From Pegoplata infirma (Eukaryota > Arthropoda > Insecta > Diptera > Anthomyiidae): a DNA stretch of 64,000 nt. A model generated the notes under the pieces. The model had not been told where the DNA came from. It saw nothing but the letters and a program-made list of their open reading frames with translations, and did not search any database. Every line of letters begins with the position of its first letter. Within the stretch, counting starts at the first letter, position 1. Position numbers and translations under genes: made by a program. This document shows positions 1-12,204 of this stretch, in pieces. The DNA is taken from contig OY992537.1 of assembly GCA_963921195.1 (NCBI GenBank), positions 201,400,581 to 201,464,580 on the forward strand. The letters run 5' to 3'.

Positions 1-991
1 GAAATTTTACTTAGCAACATTTTGTCCAAAAACTTTCCGTGCTAATTTTAAAAGTTTATTTCTTTGAAGATACTAAATAGCATAATGTTGCTGTAAGTTT
101 CTAAGGCAACATGTGTCTGCAACATTTAAAGAATTTCTTTTTAAATATTATTTTCTATATAAAACAAGTTTAAAATATTTCATTTCTGCAGCATATTTTT
201 ATTTTAGCAACATTTAAGCTTTTTTATTCATATTTGTGAAAACTCTTAAGAAAATGTTTTATATATTTCACAACATTTTTTACCATTTGTATCAAAATTT
301 TGTTTAGCAGAATTTTGTCGTTTAATAAATTTTCTAGCATACTTTTAACGTTCCTTCTAATTATGACTTCAGTAGAAAACATATTAATTTAATTTTTAAA
401 TGTTGCTGTTAGTTTTTAATGCAAAATGTATCTGCAACATTTTTAAAATTTTTTTCAGTTATTGCTGCAACATATTTTTATTGCACAATTTTGATATTAA
501 TTATATATTTTTTTTTAAATTTTGTTTAGCAACATTTTACCATTTTGTATTAATAATTTGAATCGAAATTTTACTTAGCAACATTTTGTTCAAAAATTTT
601 CCGTGCTAATTTTAAAAGTTTATTTCTTTGAAGATACTAAATGGCATAATGTAGCTGTAAGTTTCTAAGACAACATGTGTCTGCAACATTTTAATAATTT
701 CTTATATATTATTTTCTACATAAAATAATTTTAAAATATTTCATTTCTGCAGCATATTTTTATTTTAGCAACATTTAAGCTTTTTATTCATTTCTGTGCA
801 AACTCTTAAGTAACTGTTTTTTTATATTTCACAACATGTTGCAATGATCATTTGTATCGAAATTTTGTTTAGCAGCATTTTGCCGTTTAATAAATTTTCT
901 AGCATACTTTTAACGTTCCTTATATTTATGATTTCAGTAGAAAACATATTAATTGAAACAATTCCTGTTGCTGAAGTTTTTGATGCAACAT
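1..991. repeat. GCAACATGTTGC satellite, about 564-bp period
   Basis: The block starting at base 1 recurs from base 565 with few changes (for example TTACTTAGCAACATTTTG and CCGTGCTAATTTTAAAAG in both), giving a 564-bp tandem period. Short motifs AGCAACATTT, GCAACATGT and ACAACATGTTGC recur every few tens of bases. No protein is encoded; the 100-codon open frame here runs into the neighbouring hAT-like element. Confidence 0.85.
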
Positions 992-1295
992 TAGGGCTGT
1001 CAAACGGGATCGGTTTTTTAAAATACCGGGATTCGGGATTTGAAAATCGAAATCCCGGGATCCCGGGATTTTTCGGGATTACGGGATTTTTCGGGATCCC
1101 GGGATTTTTCGGGATTCCGGGATTTTTTGGGATTAAATTTCTTTGATTATAAAAGTAAAAAAATAGTAGACCCTTGGGTCGGTTTCGCTACAACGAAATT
1201 ATTAAAAAAAAAATATTTCTTATTATTCTAATTGTTATTTAAAAGCTATTATTTAAATTTCTTATAATTCTAATTGTGGTTTAAAGGCAATTAAA

Positions 1296-2135
1296 ACAAG
1301 TAGAAAAGTTAAATTCGACTTGGCCGAATCTATGAATACCCTCCACAATGCCCTTTTTAAGTGATAGTAAATTTTCTAACGTGAAAAAAATAACATTTTT
1401 GGTTAGAAATATTATATTTTCTGTAAAAAAACTTTTTTTTTATTAATTTTGAAAAAAAAAAAAAAATAATAATTTACTAATTTTTTTTTTGAGTGTAAAT
1501 TTTTTTTGAGTGTAAAATCTTTTTGGAGTGTATTTTTTTTGTTTTAGTGTTAAAATATTTTTGTGTGACAAAAAAACCTTGTAAAATATTTTTCTGACTT
1601 ACAAATGTTTTTAAAACATATTTAACGGGTTTTCAACACGTGAATTTAAGGTGAAACTAATCTGAAATTTACGGTTTTGCTAATAACTTTTGAACCACTG
1701 GACCGATTTAACTGAAATTTAAAACGAACCGGACCAGAGGAACGGCAAATATATATGCAACACATCAGCACCCTCAGAATTGTCGTTCGAAAGTTATTGT
1801 GTGTATTATCTCGTAAATTCCAGAAAAACCCTTGCCGAAATTCACTCATTTGCTTATAACTTTTGAACCACTGGACCGATTTCGCTGGATTGCAATACCA
1901 ACCTGACCAGGTAAATGTCCAACATATATGCCAAACTTCAGAAGCCTCCGTAAAGTCGTTCAAAAGTTAGCGTGTTTTCAACAGACAGACAGACGGACAT
2001 CGCTAGATCGTCTTAGAATCGATCGAGGATCATGAATATACTTTATGGGGTCCTAGACCAATATTTCGAGGTGTTACAAACGGAATGACAAACTTATATA
2101 TACCCTCTATCACTAGAGTGGAGGGTATAAAAATT
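1296..2135 (+). mobile_element. GGAGGGTATAAAAA-type element, copy 1 (nested in hAT-like element)
   Basis: Starts ACAAGTAGAAAAGTTAAATT with a small hairpin ATTCGACTTGGCCGAAT, then ATACCCTCCAC; ends GGAGGGTATAAAAA. The last 150 bases hold the hallmark ACAGACGGACATCGCTAG, ACTTTATGGGGTCC and AACGGAATGACAAA. The same element lies in opposite orientation at 28001-28801. The class is not known to me with certainty. A 105-codon open frame on the opposite strand (1646-1963) is matched in the other copy. Confidence 0.7.
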
Positions 2136-2484
2136 AAGTATACGACATTTATGCAGTTTTCAAGTAATTATTTTTATTAAATATTTAGCAATGAACTAAA
2201 AACAGCCTTGTGGGGTTTGTTATGGAAAATGACAACTTTTATTTGCTTTTGGTTTCATCCCATTCCGATTTTGGTTGTATAATTTTAAAACTAATTTAAA
2301 GAAAATTTAAAATAATGAAAAAGTTTTTCATGCAGTTTTAAACGTCCAGGAAAATTTTTCTTCTCCTACGCCTAAAACTTATGTGGTACAAATTTGAGGC
2401 CAATTGGAATAATTTTTCCCGTGGCGCCCTCCAAAGTTTCGGTTTTTTACAAAATTTTCTCAAAAACCTGCAAACTTTGGCTCC

Positions 2485-2535
2485 GTGACTGTGGCTTAAT
2501 GGTTAGTGCCTGTGTATTCCCAGCTCAGCCAAATT
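2485..2535 (+). ncRNA. tRNA-like A-box fragment
   Basis: TGTGGCTTAATGGTTAGTGC resembles a tRNA D-arm/A-box. No convincing B-box follows at the right distance, so this is at most a fragment of a tRNA-derived SINE inside the hAT-like element. Confidence 0.25.
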
Positions 2536-2759
2536 CGTGGCCAGCTACGTAGAATTTAAAAAAAAAATGTTAGTTTTAATTTGTTTATGTAAATGTAACA
2601 ATAATTGAACAAAGTTGTATTTTTAAAAATAAATTCTCAAATATTTTTAATTTTTCAAAAATCCCGGGATTTGAGCTGCAAAATCCCGGGATTCGGGATT
2701 CATTTTATGACCAAAATCCCGGGATTTCGGGATTCGGGATTTCGGGATTGACAGCCCCA

Positions 2760-4980
2760 TGCAACATGTACCTGTAAGATTTTAATTTTAATCTTTTATA
2801 TTATTTTTTACAAAATATTATCGTTAAATCATTTATTGCTGCAACATATTTTGATTGTATTTTTTTAGCAACATGTTGCTAAGCGAATTCAATATTAATT
2901 ACTTTTTTTTTTGTACAATTCGAAATCTTCAGCACAACTTTCAAACTTTAACACAACAAAAATTTTTAATCTTGGCATTTTTTAATAAATTTGTACTATT
3001 TTCTTCATCGTTTAATTTCTTAGCAACATGTTTTTTAATAATAATTGCAAGAAATCAACAATTTCTTCATTTAGTATGACAGATGAAATTAGATAAACAT
3101 GTTGCTGCCAACATGTTTATCTAAAATTTTGTTTACTTAATTAGGGACAACTACCGCCGTGTATCGACATCGAAATTTATTTCAGCAACTTTTTTTGAGT
3201 TTTTTAAAACTGTTTTTTTTTGTTTATTCCAATTTTTAAAATATCTTTTAGATTGTGTTACATTTATCATTTGTATCGAAATTTAGTTTAGCAACATATT
3301 GGCATTTCCTTGCAAACTTTTAATGATAATTGCTTTGAAGATTTAAAGTAACATAATGATGCTAAAAGTTTCTATGGCAACATGTATCTGCAACATTTCA
3401 TCTTTATATTTAATTTCTGTACAAACTCTTTACAAACATTATATATATGTATATCAGAACATGTTGCAATTAACATGTCTATCGAAATTGTTTTTAGCAA
3501 CATTTTATATTTTAATAAATTTTCTTGCATACTTTAAATGATCATTCTTTTTGTGATTTCTACATAAGACATTATTTGAAACAATTTCAGTTTGTAAAAT
3601 GTTGCTGTAAGTTTTTAAAACAACATGTATGCAACATTTTTATTTATTTTTCTGTTTACATTATTTTCTATAAATAAATATCGTAAAATCATTCATTACT
3701 GCAACATATTTTTATTGCACAATTTCTAAGCAACATGTTGCTAATAATATTTAATATTAATTATAAATATTTTGGTATAATTTGAGCTCTGTAGCACAAT
3801 TCACAAACTTTTAAACGCCAAAGATTTTCCATCTGGGAATTTTATATTAAATTTCCAATAAGTTTGAAATTCTTTACAACTAGAATATATTTTCATTGTT
3901 TAATTTTTAAGCAACATGTCTTTAATGTTTCTATAAACTGCAATTATCTATTTCTTTTTTCAGTGTAATAAATTAATTTTATTTTGTCTAAGACACCAAT
4001 ATGTTGCTGGCAATATGATTATTTTAAATATTGTTTACCCAATCTGGACAAACACCGCAGTCGATCGTGATCGAAATTTATTTCAGCAACTTTTTGTGAT
4101 TTTTTTTAATGAAAAGTTTAGTTTGGTTATTCTAATTTTCAAAATATCTTTAAGATCATGTTACATTTATCATTTGTATCGAAATTTAGTTTAGCAACAT
4201 ATTGTCATTTAATAAATTTCAGTGCTAACTTTTAACGGTAATTGCTTTGAAGATTCCAAATAGCACAAAGTTTCAAAAGCATGTATCTGCAACATTTAAA
4301 GATCGTTCAAAATATTTTTATTTTATCGATATTTACGCTTTTTATACACATCTGTGCAAACTCTTAAGGAACTATTTTATATTTTTTAAACTTGACGCAA
4401 CAACCATTTGTATTAAAATTTTTGTTAGCAACTTTTTTTACGAATTATTCTTTTTAAAATTTTCATGTTAAACTTATAAAATAAAACCTTACCAATTAGC
4501 AAAATGTTTCTGTCAGTTTTTATTCAACATGTATCTGCAACATTTTAATTTTTTCCTTTGATATTATTGTCTATAAAATGTTGCTTAAATCCATTGGTGT
4601 AACATATGTATATTCATTGCACAATTTCTTAGCAACATGTTGCTAAGAAAGTTTGATATTTTTCATTGTACATATATCTTCGTATATTTCGCCTTTGCAG
4701 TGAATATTACAAACTTTTTCAAGACAAAAATTAACGATCTGGTCCTCTTTGAATAAATTTGTATTATTTTCTTCACTGCTGGAATATATTTTCATCGTTT
4801 AATTTCTTAGCAACATGTTTTAAATTTTAATAGAAATTGTAATTGTTTATTTCTTGTTCAGTGTAGTAAATGAAATTTGTGTTAGTGGTCAACATGTTGC
4901 TAGCAACATGTTTATCGTAAATTTTGTTTATTAAGCTCATTAAGAAGTCAGGCGAATTTAACAGTCTTCATCATTTAAGG
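2760..4980. repeat. GCAACATGTTGC satellite, about 900-bp period
   Basis: Same satellite family past the hAT-like insertion. The motif AGCAACATGTTGCTAA recurs at about 2867, 3728 and 4630, and the block AATTTATTTCAGCAACTTTT at about 3170 and 4075, so the longer unit is near 900 bp. Divergence between units is moderate, so the array is old. Confidence 0.8.
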
Positions 4981-6290
4981 GTTAAAGAAATATTTTTTTT
5001 ATATTAAAAGTTCATTTATTTTGACATTTCTTTGTCTTATATCTTTTTCCAATAATGATTTTCATTTTTTTTATATTATGCTTTCTGTTTCTATAAATGT
5101 CAATGTCATTTTTAATAACAAAAACCCAACGTTTCAATACCCTTAAAGTTATTGACATTAAAGCAATTGTTGGTATTGTTCTTTGTCGAAGTTTAGCATG
5201 GGAGAAGTAAAATAATCAATAACGTTTTGTGGAAATTGTACAAAAAGAAAGGGGGGAAAAAAGTTGCAAAAAATAAAAGAAAAGAGCAACAAACACCCCG
5301 TTTTTACTTGACAACAAATGTAGGAACTTTCAGTAGCAAAATGATATTTTAAGCATTTACACCAAAAAAAAACTTCAAGTTCAAAAAAAAGGGAGTTGAA
5401 AAGTTCAATCATGTGGTTTGTTTTTATATTTTATGATTTTTTTTTGTTGAATTTTAAAGTATTGAAAAATAAAACAAAAGAAAGGTGGTGGAAAGTTAAA
5501 TCGATTTTTGTTTGTTTATGAAAATTGAAGGTTAAACCCTTTTTTTGGGCAAAACATATTAAAAATGTTGTGATACATGTAGCCAAAGTAGGGGGAGGAT
5601 TATTGTAAAGTTGTTTTTAAGTTAATACATACGTAAAGGACTGTTTATCTGGTTTCTTGATATTAAATTAGTTTTAATAATAATATTGTTATAATGACAG
5701 GCATTTGTAAATGTTGAGAAACATGTTGCTGAATAGGTTTGGAATGTGTTTTTAAGTCTCATAAGATAATATGGTTAAAATTCTCTTTGTTGACACTTAA
5801 AATGCTTGTTTCGATATTCTCAACAACTACTGTAAGTTAAAAAAAATGTTGTGCAACATGTTGCTTAATTATAAAAAATAATCAATCTATTGTTTTTAAA
5901 ATGTTTTATAGTAAAAAGCTTTTGTTCTATTTAAAAATCTTTAGCAACATGTTGCTTGACAAATAATCAATCTATTTTTTTAAATCTTTTATAGTATAAA
6001 GCGATTATGTTCTTTAAAAATCTTTAGCAACGTGTTGCTTGTCAAATTGGTAAACACGAATTCCTTAAATAAATATTTTTTTATTTTTGTTTAAAAAAAT
6101 AATATTTTCTTTATTTGCAAATGTTTATTTATATATTTTAAAATTCATATTGACTTGTAAAGAAAAGAGAAACGTCGAGGCCATTAAATGACAGTAAAAA
6201 TTTGATAACAATGTTTTTATTTAAGTTAATTATTTTTGTTGTTGTTTATTTTTTGCCAAGGTCGTTAATAAAGAATTAATTATACTGAAA
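4981..6290. repeat. Satellite edge: AT-rich DNA with scattered GCAACATGTTGC
   Basis: AT-rich sequence without a credible gene. The palindrome persists at about 5720, 5852, 5942 and 6025 (last one with a G), often with AGCAACATGTTGCTTG context. From about 6070 to 6290 I see nothing but AT-rich DNA. Confidence 0.5.
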
Positions 6291-7300
6291 TCAAAAAAAG
6301 CTATGAAGCCTGGTCGAATTTGTAGATGTCCTACATAATAAAAAAGTTGACAAAAATATTTTGAGTAAAAGAAAATATATGTTTTTTTTATTAACCAACA
6401 CTTAGGGGATGACCCCTATATATGGGGCATTCCATGTGAAATCGGACACTTTGAAAAACTTTTTTTTAGATTTTCCCAATTTGTTTACAGTTTTTAGTAC
6501 CCTTCGAAAACTCCTTCGTGGTAAATTTTCAGATTTTTTTGATGACCCGTTTAAAAGATATCGAATTTTTAAAAAATGGTAGTTTGTACCTTTACTCAAA
6601 CTTCTTTTAATCATAACTTCTCCAATAATGGTCCAAACATCAAATTTTTTTTTCAAAATTTTTGTTTTTTTACGTACTTTAAAAAAAAATAAAAAATCCC
6701 AAAAAATTCTTAAAAGCGCTCTAGTATGCGATATTTAAGTTTTAAAATTTAAATCTCATTTTTGAAAATGTTTGTACTCTTCGATTTTTTTAAACCATCA
6801 CTCCCTACTAAGGGAGTGGAGATAGGGCATAGGTATGTTTTAAAAAAATGTTGTAGAGTAAAAATAAATGGGGGTCGGTCTCACAAATGACCCGTCTCGG
6901 ACGCACCATTGGACCGATAGAAGCTGATTAAATAAAACAAATTTACAAGAAATAAAAAAAATTGTATGGGGACCGCCTTAACAATTAGAGATAGAGGGTA
7001 GGTGTGTTCAGAGAAAATGTTTGGAGTAAAAAAATATTGTGGGTCGGTCATACATTTTGTTGCTCTAAGGGCACTATTAGGGCAGTTGGAGCGGTTGAAA
7101 CAGATTTTAAAAAATATCGTTTTGTGTGGGAGCCCCCTTAGAAATTGGAGATAGGATATTAGTTTGTTCCTAAGAAAAGTTAAGACGTAAAAATTAATGG
7201 GGGTCTGTCTTATAAAGGACCCCTCTTTGACGTACCATTGGAGCAGTAGAAATGATTTTACCCAGCAGAAATTTTGCTGAACTGGCAGCAGCTTTTGGAA
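6290..7300. repeat. Dispersed repeat blocks with 'GGGTCGGTC' units
   Basis: Contains GGGGCATTCCATGTGAAATC at about 6424, also seen in variant form near 62010 and 63975, and three degenerate direct units around GGGGGTCGGTCTYAYAAA with TATGGGGACC between (6870-7260). The same unit type appears at 55410-55990. No gene. Confidence 0.6.
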
Positions 7301-8100
7301 AGGAAACTCGAGTCAAGGAGCGCATCCAAACCTGCTGAATTCATGCATGATTCTCTAAGGCGATGTCACACTTTAGAGCGCTAGTTGGATACACCGAAAA
7401 AGCGCTCTTAAGATGCTCTGAATTCACATCTCTTTAGAGCGTTGAAAAAATCGCTACAAAGATGCAGTGAATTCATGTATCTTTTTAGATCTGATTTAAG
7501 CAGAATAAATATGAAGCTCATTTGACTATTTCTGAAATACAAATTACAAAATCTGAAATACAATTGTCTATTTCTGAATACAATTGGAAAATCTTAAATA
7601 CAATTGACTAATTCTGAAAATCAGTTGACTCCCTGCAAGCATTTGGAAGAAATATTGCCTAACAGATCCAATTACATTTAAAAAATTTCCAATTATATTT
7701 CGAAAATTTCAAATTATGTTTCAGAAACTTACATTTATATTTCAGATATTACCATTTATAACCAAAAATTTTTTAATAACATTTCAAGAATTTTCAATTA
7801 TATTGGAAATTTTTTAAATATAATTGGACATGAAGTGTGTTTTAATTTTTATTAAATAAAAATTAGTTATTTATTCGACCTTTTAATTGTGCAAAGTACT
7901 TATGATAACTCTACTTTCTTTATTAGGATATTCTCCCATTAAATACTCATAGAGTTTCTTGCTTTTTTTGGACATTTTAAAATATAATTGGAGATTCTAA
8001 AATATGATTGACATTTTTTGTAATATAATTTGTATTTTCTGAAACTAAAGAAGATGGTGTACTATTTTTTTTTTCATTCAAAATGTGTTAAAGATGTTAT
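7300..8100. repeat. Degenerate short repeats around ATACAATTGG and AATATAATTGG
   Basis: Direct and inverted copies of short motifs such as TTTCTGAAATACAATTG are scattered over 7500-8040, and AGAGCGCT-like words over 7370-7450. This looks like decayed inverted-repeat elements. No gene. Confidence 0.4.
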
Positions 8101-8454
8101 GCTTGAAGCACTCTTTGCAGCGCTGATTAATGCGCAATAATGATGCAGTGAAATCATGTGTCTTTGTCCAAAACTCATGTTTTTTTGTTCAAAAAGTGTT
8201 AAATATATTTCAAAGGAAAGCATGTTTGAAATTTTATCAAAATATAATTTTATATTTTAAGTTTTATATAAAAAATCTTAACAAAAAATTAGGTCCATTT
8301 TTTGTGTACATAAAACTTCAGGTTCTAAGACATTTTTTTCATTCTAAGAAAAATATTTCAGATTTTGAGATTTTTTTGGCAAAAAAATTTTCAGATTCAA
8401 AACATTTTAGATTCTTTAATGTTTTCGATTTTTTTAAGAAATTTTTTTGTTATT

Positions 8455-8760
8455 TTTGAAATTTCTGATATCATTTCGGGCGTGCCCTCTGAAAGACCTC
8501 CCTTGTTAGTCCTCACATCAAAATTTCTCCAGATATTCGTTAAATCGGTTGGCAACACAAAAAATGAAATTCCACTCAAATTTGGTGGTTGAGTGGTTTC
8601 TACACTTATTAAAGATCTAACAAAAGATAAATCAAACCGATCCACGTTTGGACTTGGGGCCCATTTTCCAGAAAACACTAGTGTATGTTGAACGAACGTG
8701 GTTTGGGGCCAAACTGGGTTATATATTATAATTTCATTGTTTAAATTATTCTAGACAGTT
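8455..8760 (-). mobile_element. Fragment of 'GGTCAAGACC' element family
   Basis: The sequence AAAGATAAATCAAACCGATCCACG..GGGGCCCATTTTCC matches, inverted, the start of the elements at 27740-27957 (minus) and 59229-61272 (plus), which read ATGGGTCCCAAGTCCAAACA. Partial copy without its terminal hairpin. Confidence 0.55.
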
Positions 8761-10126
8761 TTTACTAAGGACTTAAACGACCACAATGGATTCGGCGAAG
8801 TGGAATGTAACTTTTTTACAGTTGTTTTCTTTCTCATTCTTTTGAAATAAAAGAGTATTAAACAATGCTGCGTTGTAAAATTTTGTAGCTAATACACCAG
8901 TGTTGACAACAACGTTTTTCATCTTACTTGGTATGCGGATTTATTTTGTTCAATAAATCCTAATCAGAACGCTCAAAAATATAGTTAATATTGTCAAAAA
9001 TCTATGAAATATTTATACTATTTTGTACACAATTTTAGTATTATTTCATTTTTCAACTATTTTAAATTATTACCAACAATTTTTTAAAAATTCTTTTAGT
9101 TCATTTCTTTCAAATAGTGTTTTGATTAAATTCCATAAAAACTCTTCTAATGTTTATAAACGTTTGAGTATACAAGGTGTGTCTTTGTTAGTTGTTAGAT
9201 TTTATTATTATTTTTGCATTTAAATTATTGTATAAAAATAAATAAATTCTTAAAAAAAACTGCAAACGACTCTGTCTGCCTGTCCTTCAGTCTGTTCTAA
9301 ACTTATAGTTCAATTAAACAAATACTTGTTTTATTATAATAATTTTTAATTTAATTTTTTTATTTTATATTTATTTCTTAAGCTCGATTTTCAATTAGTT
9401 TCTACCATGCAATCAAATGTTGTGTGTTACTTGACAAGTATGTAAAACGACTGTGTCCGTCCGACCGTCAGTCCGACCGTCTGCAAGTCTCTTTTTAATT
9501 TACATTTCCTGTTGTATTCTTGTACACTAACATACATACTTTGCATATTGACATAATAAAATGAACTTTTGTAATAAAATATTTGAAAAATACAATAAAC
9601 AAGACACGATATTAGCACGAATTTTACATTAGAAAATCATTTGTCATACTCAAAAAAATAAAAACTATGCAAAGAACTTAACAGAAATTTATTCGATAGT
9701 TGTTAAACTTAGCAAAAAAAATGTTGTTATTTATGTTTGTTCAAACCTTAAAGTGCAAGATATTAAATATTTTTTTTAAAAAATTATAACATTCAAACAT
9801 GACAGGTGGGTACAAATGTGAAATATTTGAATTTATAGGATTGTCTGAAATTTATAAAAGTTGAATTGAAATCATGTCTTTTAAATTGTGGTTTTGAGAA
9901 GGATTAATTGAGTCATGCTAAATTTATTTTAAACCGGTAAAGAAAAAGTATTAGCGAAGTGGAGAAAAGTACTTTAAGTTGTGCTGAAGGGTTTTGTGGG
10001 GGAAAATAACACGCTGTTTCATATTCCCGATTCGGAACTCCCGAAATAGTTGAGATTTTTTATACTCTGTGCTAAACAACGAGTTTGTTTTAACATTTGT
10101 AAATACCCGAAATATTATTTTAAGAC
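8760..10126. other. AT-rich intergenic or intronic DNA, no gene seen
   Basis: No conserved frame. Two short stretches of GTCYGTCCGACCGTC type at about 9270 and 9450 resemble the GACGGACGGACAT core of the element families, inverted. Otherwise nothing recognised. Confidence 0.4.
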
Positions 10127-10259
10127 CAGTGATTGGTACTCATAGTTCTCTAAAACCGAACACAATCGGCTTATTACACGCATACAGCACGAATGTCAAT
10201 ATTTTTAAGAAATATTCATGCACCAATACACTCATGTCCTCTCTTTCTGCCGACCACTG
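10127..10259. mobile_element. Relative of the CAGTGGTCGGCA hAT-like MITE
   Basis: Begins CAGTGATTGG and ends TTTCTGCCGACCACTG, and the interior shares words with the 206-bp element at 34264-34469 (GTATTACACGAATGCC versus CACGCATACAGCACGAATG; CTCTCTTTCTGCCG in both). No target duplication is evident, so the left end may be misplaced. Confidence 0.45.
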
Positions 10260-10319
10260 TAAATACCCATCCTAAGACGAAGATTATTGAAAGTGCAAAT
10301 CCTGGTTCGTTTTTTACTA

Positions 10320-10600
10320 CTTTCAAATAATCCATTTATTATAATCATAAGAAAAACTTTTTTCTTAGAGTTTGGTTTAGTTTAACAGGGAGAAACTTTT
10401 TCCCTGTGTTCCGATATTTCCCGTTTACGAACTTAAGCAGCCTATGACCTAAGTAAAAATTCGTGTTTAACTGCAGCAGTCTAGCTCTTTTGGTTTGGTC
10501 TGAATCGTGTCTTTTACAGACGGACGGACATCGCTAAAATGGTTTAAAATCGATTGTGATTTAAGGGTACAAAAATAATTAGCGTTTTAAAGAGCCCCAA
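10320..10600 (+). mobile_element. Fragment of GGAGGGTATAAAAA-type element
   Basis: Matches the middle of the copies at about 24350-24540 and 54310-54510: GTTTAGTT, AACTTTTTYCC, CCGTTTACGAACTTAA, then ACAGACGGACGGACATCGCT and an ATCGAT run. Both ends are missing. Confidence 0.6.
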
Positions 10601-10659
10601 TCCCAAATTTTTTTAAGACTGAACGTCTTTCAACCAAACAAGGACCGTAAAACCGTTCA

Positions 10660-12048
10660 GTTTATGGTAAACAAAAGAATACCTGGATTTCTCTTTATTT
10701 GTATCGAGTTTTCTCGGCAACCACACTATACGTGTTGTTTTGGATCATCATGCGAGTTTTAGCTTAATTCAGGGGGGTAATTGTGTAATTCGATTCGATA
10801 GAAACTGTTCGAATTTGGAAAATTTGTATCCTTTGTAAAATGTAACTCGCTATGACAAAAATATTTTTTTGTTTATTTTTACAATAAAAGGATAAACATT
10901 TATATGCCAAAAGAATTTCGCTCGAATAAAAATTATTTTAGGTACTTTAAATTGAAACCAAAAATGTCGTTCGAATAGCTTCTCTTTACGAACCGAAATA
11001 CACAATTACCCCCAGGAGTACCACATGGTTCCGTTCTTTCTCCTACCCTTTTTATAGTTTTTCTGAACAACCTTCTTAGTCAAACCTTCAATTCTATGTA
11101 CTCTTATTCCGATGACAGCAATATTATTCATTCATTTTCTAGCCTTGTGGAGTTTCAGGCCATGAGACAGAATATGAATAACACACTTAATCATGACCTT
11201 TCTACAATCTTCGAGTGGCGTCTTGCGAATAGTATCGATTTTAATGCTCGCAAGACCTAACGTTGTATGTTGACCCACATACAAGCTGTGGAATCAAGGT
11301 CATCTGTATCCAAGGATGGTATAAATAATGAGGAAATCGACACTCTTGATGTTCTGGACATGAAAATACAATGTGACGTTCGCTGGAATCAACATGTTTT
11401 TCAAGTGTCGAAAGAAGCATTCAAGTGCCTTGGTTTCTTAAAACGGTGCAAAAATTACTTCACTCCATCTGACTTCCTTAGTATTTATACCGCCTATATC
11501 AGACCGAAGATGGACTATAACTCCCATATCTGGCATAGGCTTCAAAGTCTGTTTTGAAGTTTTTGGACCGGGTGCAGAGGATTGCGATGAAGCTCATCAA
11601 TGACAGGTATCCAACTCTATTGATTCATAGAAGCATCATCGGAACGTGTGTTGTGCGTCATTGTTCTACCGATATTACCATGGTAAGTGCTCTGCTGAGA
11701 TAAGTGAACTTATCCCCGAGACTCGGGTCTACGTTCGCAATACTCGTCAATCCAGTAGATCACATTAGGTTGTTGTCGATAGTCCAATGAATCGCACAAC
11801 GCACAACGCACTACAGATAAAATTCGTTTCTCATTTGAACTTTTGAACTGGTCTTATATGGAATGACCTCCCCGCAAAGTCCTTCCAGTCAGCTATGATT
11901 TGGAAAAGTTAAAGTTGATGTAAACTAAATGTCCACAAACACTTCTCCCTCTTTCCTCCTCCTTATAACATATTTTCCTAATAACAACACAATGCACTAC
12001 ATTTGTAGGGAGCATCCCCTGAGTGTTCACTCAACGTAAAAAAAATTA
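10660..12048 (+). mobile_element. LINE-A, 3' part, interrupted by a 241-bp insertion
   Basis: Decayed reverse-transcriptase sequence on the plus strand. Translated pieces read SVLSPTLFIVFLNNLL, YSDDSNI (catalytic box with F to Y/S decay) and, in one open stretch at 11267-11557, the region ending YIRPKMDYNSHIW. It is colinear with the 464-codon frame at 31394-32788. It ends with CATCCCCTGAGTGTTCACTC and a short A-run at 12040-12048, the LINE-A 3' terminus. The family is a non-LTR retrotransposon; clade uncertain. Confidence 0.8.
10773..11013. mobile_element. 241-bp MITE inserted in LINE-A
   Basis: Inverted ends GGGGGTAATTGTGTA and TACACAATTACCCCC, continuing imperfectly to TTCGNTTCG. It splits the LINE-A words CTTAATTCAG and AGGAGTACC; other LINE-A copies read straight through here, for example around 20890. 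The target duplication is short and ambiguous (AG, or CAGG if the ends are one base shorter). Confidence 0.75.
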
Positions 12049-12204
12049 TCGAAGTCTACTGGTGGTTCTGGTTCCATTATAGGAACTTTCATAGACTTGG
12101 GTACACTAAAAAAACCTTCGTGATATAAATGAAATGGATTCATTATTTTGTTTTCATTAATGAAGGAATTAATAAGTTTATTAAAATATCATACATATTG
12201 CAAA

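Larger units (their letters stand above)
992..2759. mobile_element. hAT-like non-autonomous element with exact 8-bp TSD
   Basis: Ends are TAGGGCTGTCAA (992-1003) and TTGACAGCCCCA (2748-2759), 12-bp inverted repeats with one mismatch. They are flanked by the direct repeat TGCAACAT at 984-991 and 2760-2767, the 8-bp duplication expected of hAT elements. Subterminal CGGGATTTTTCGGGAT repeats occur at both ends (1030-1130 and 2660-2750). No transposase is visible. The interior carries another element (about 1296-2135). It sits inside the satellite, whose own motif supplied the target site. Confidence 0.88.

Noticed and set aside
8130..8459. 109-codon plus-strand frame, Phe/Lys-rich
   Set aside because: Composition typical of AT-rich non-coding DNA; contains degenerate repeats and no domain.
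10069..10275. 68-codon frame resembling part of the 34.3-kb region
   Set aside because: The likeness is due to a shared MITE, not a protein.
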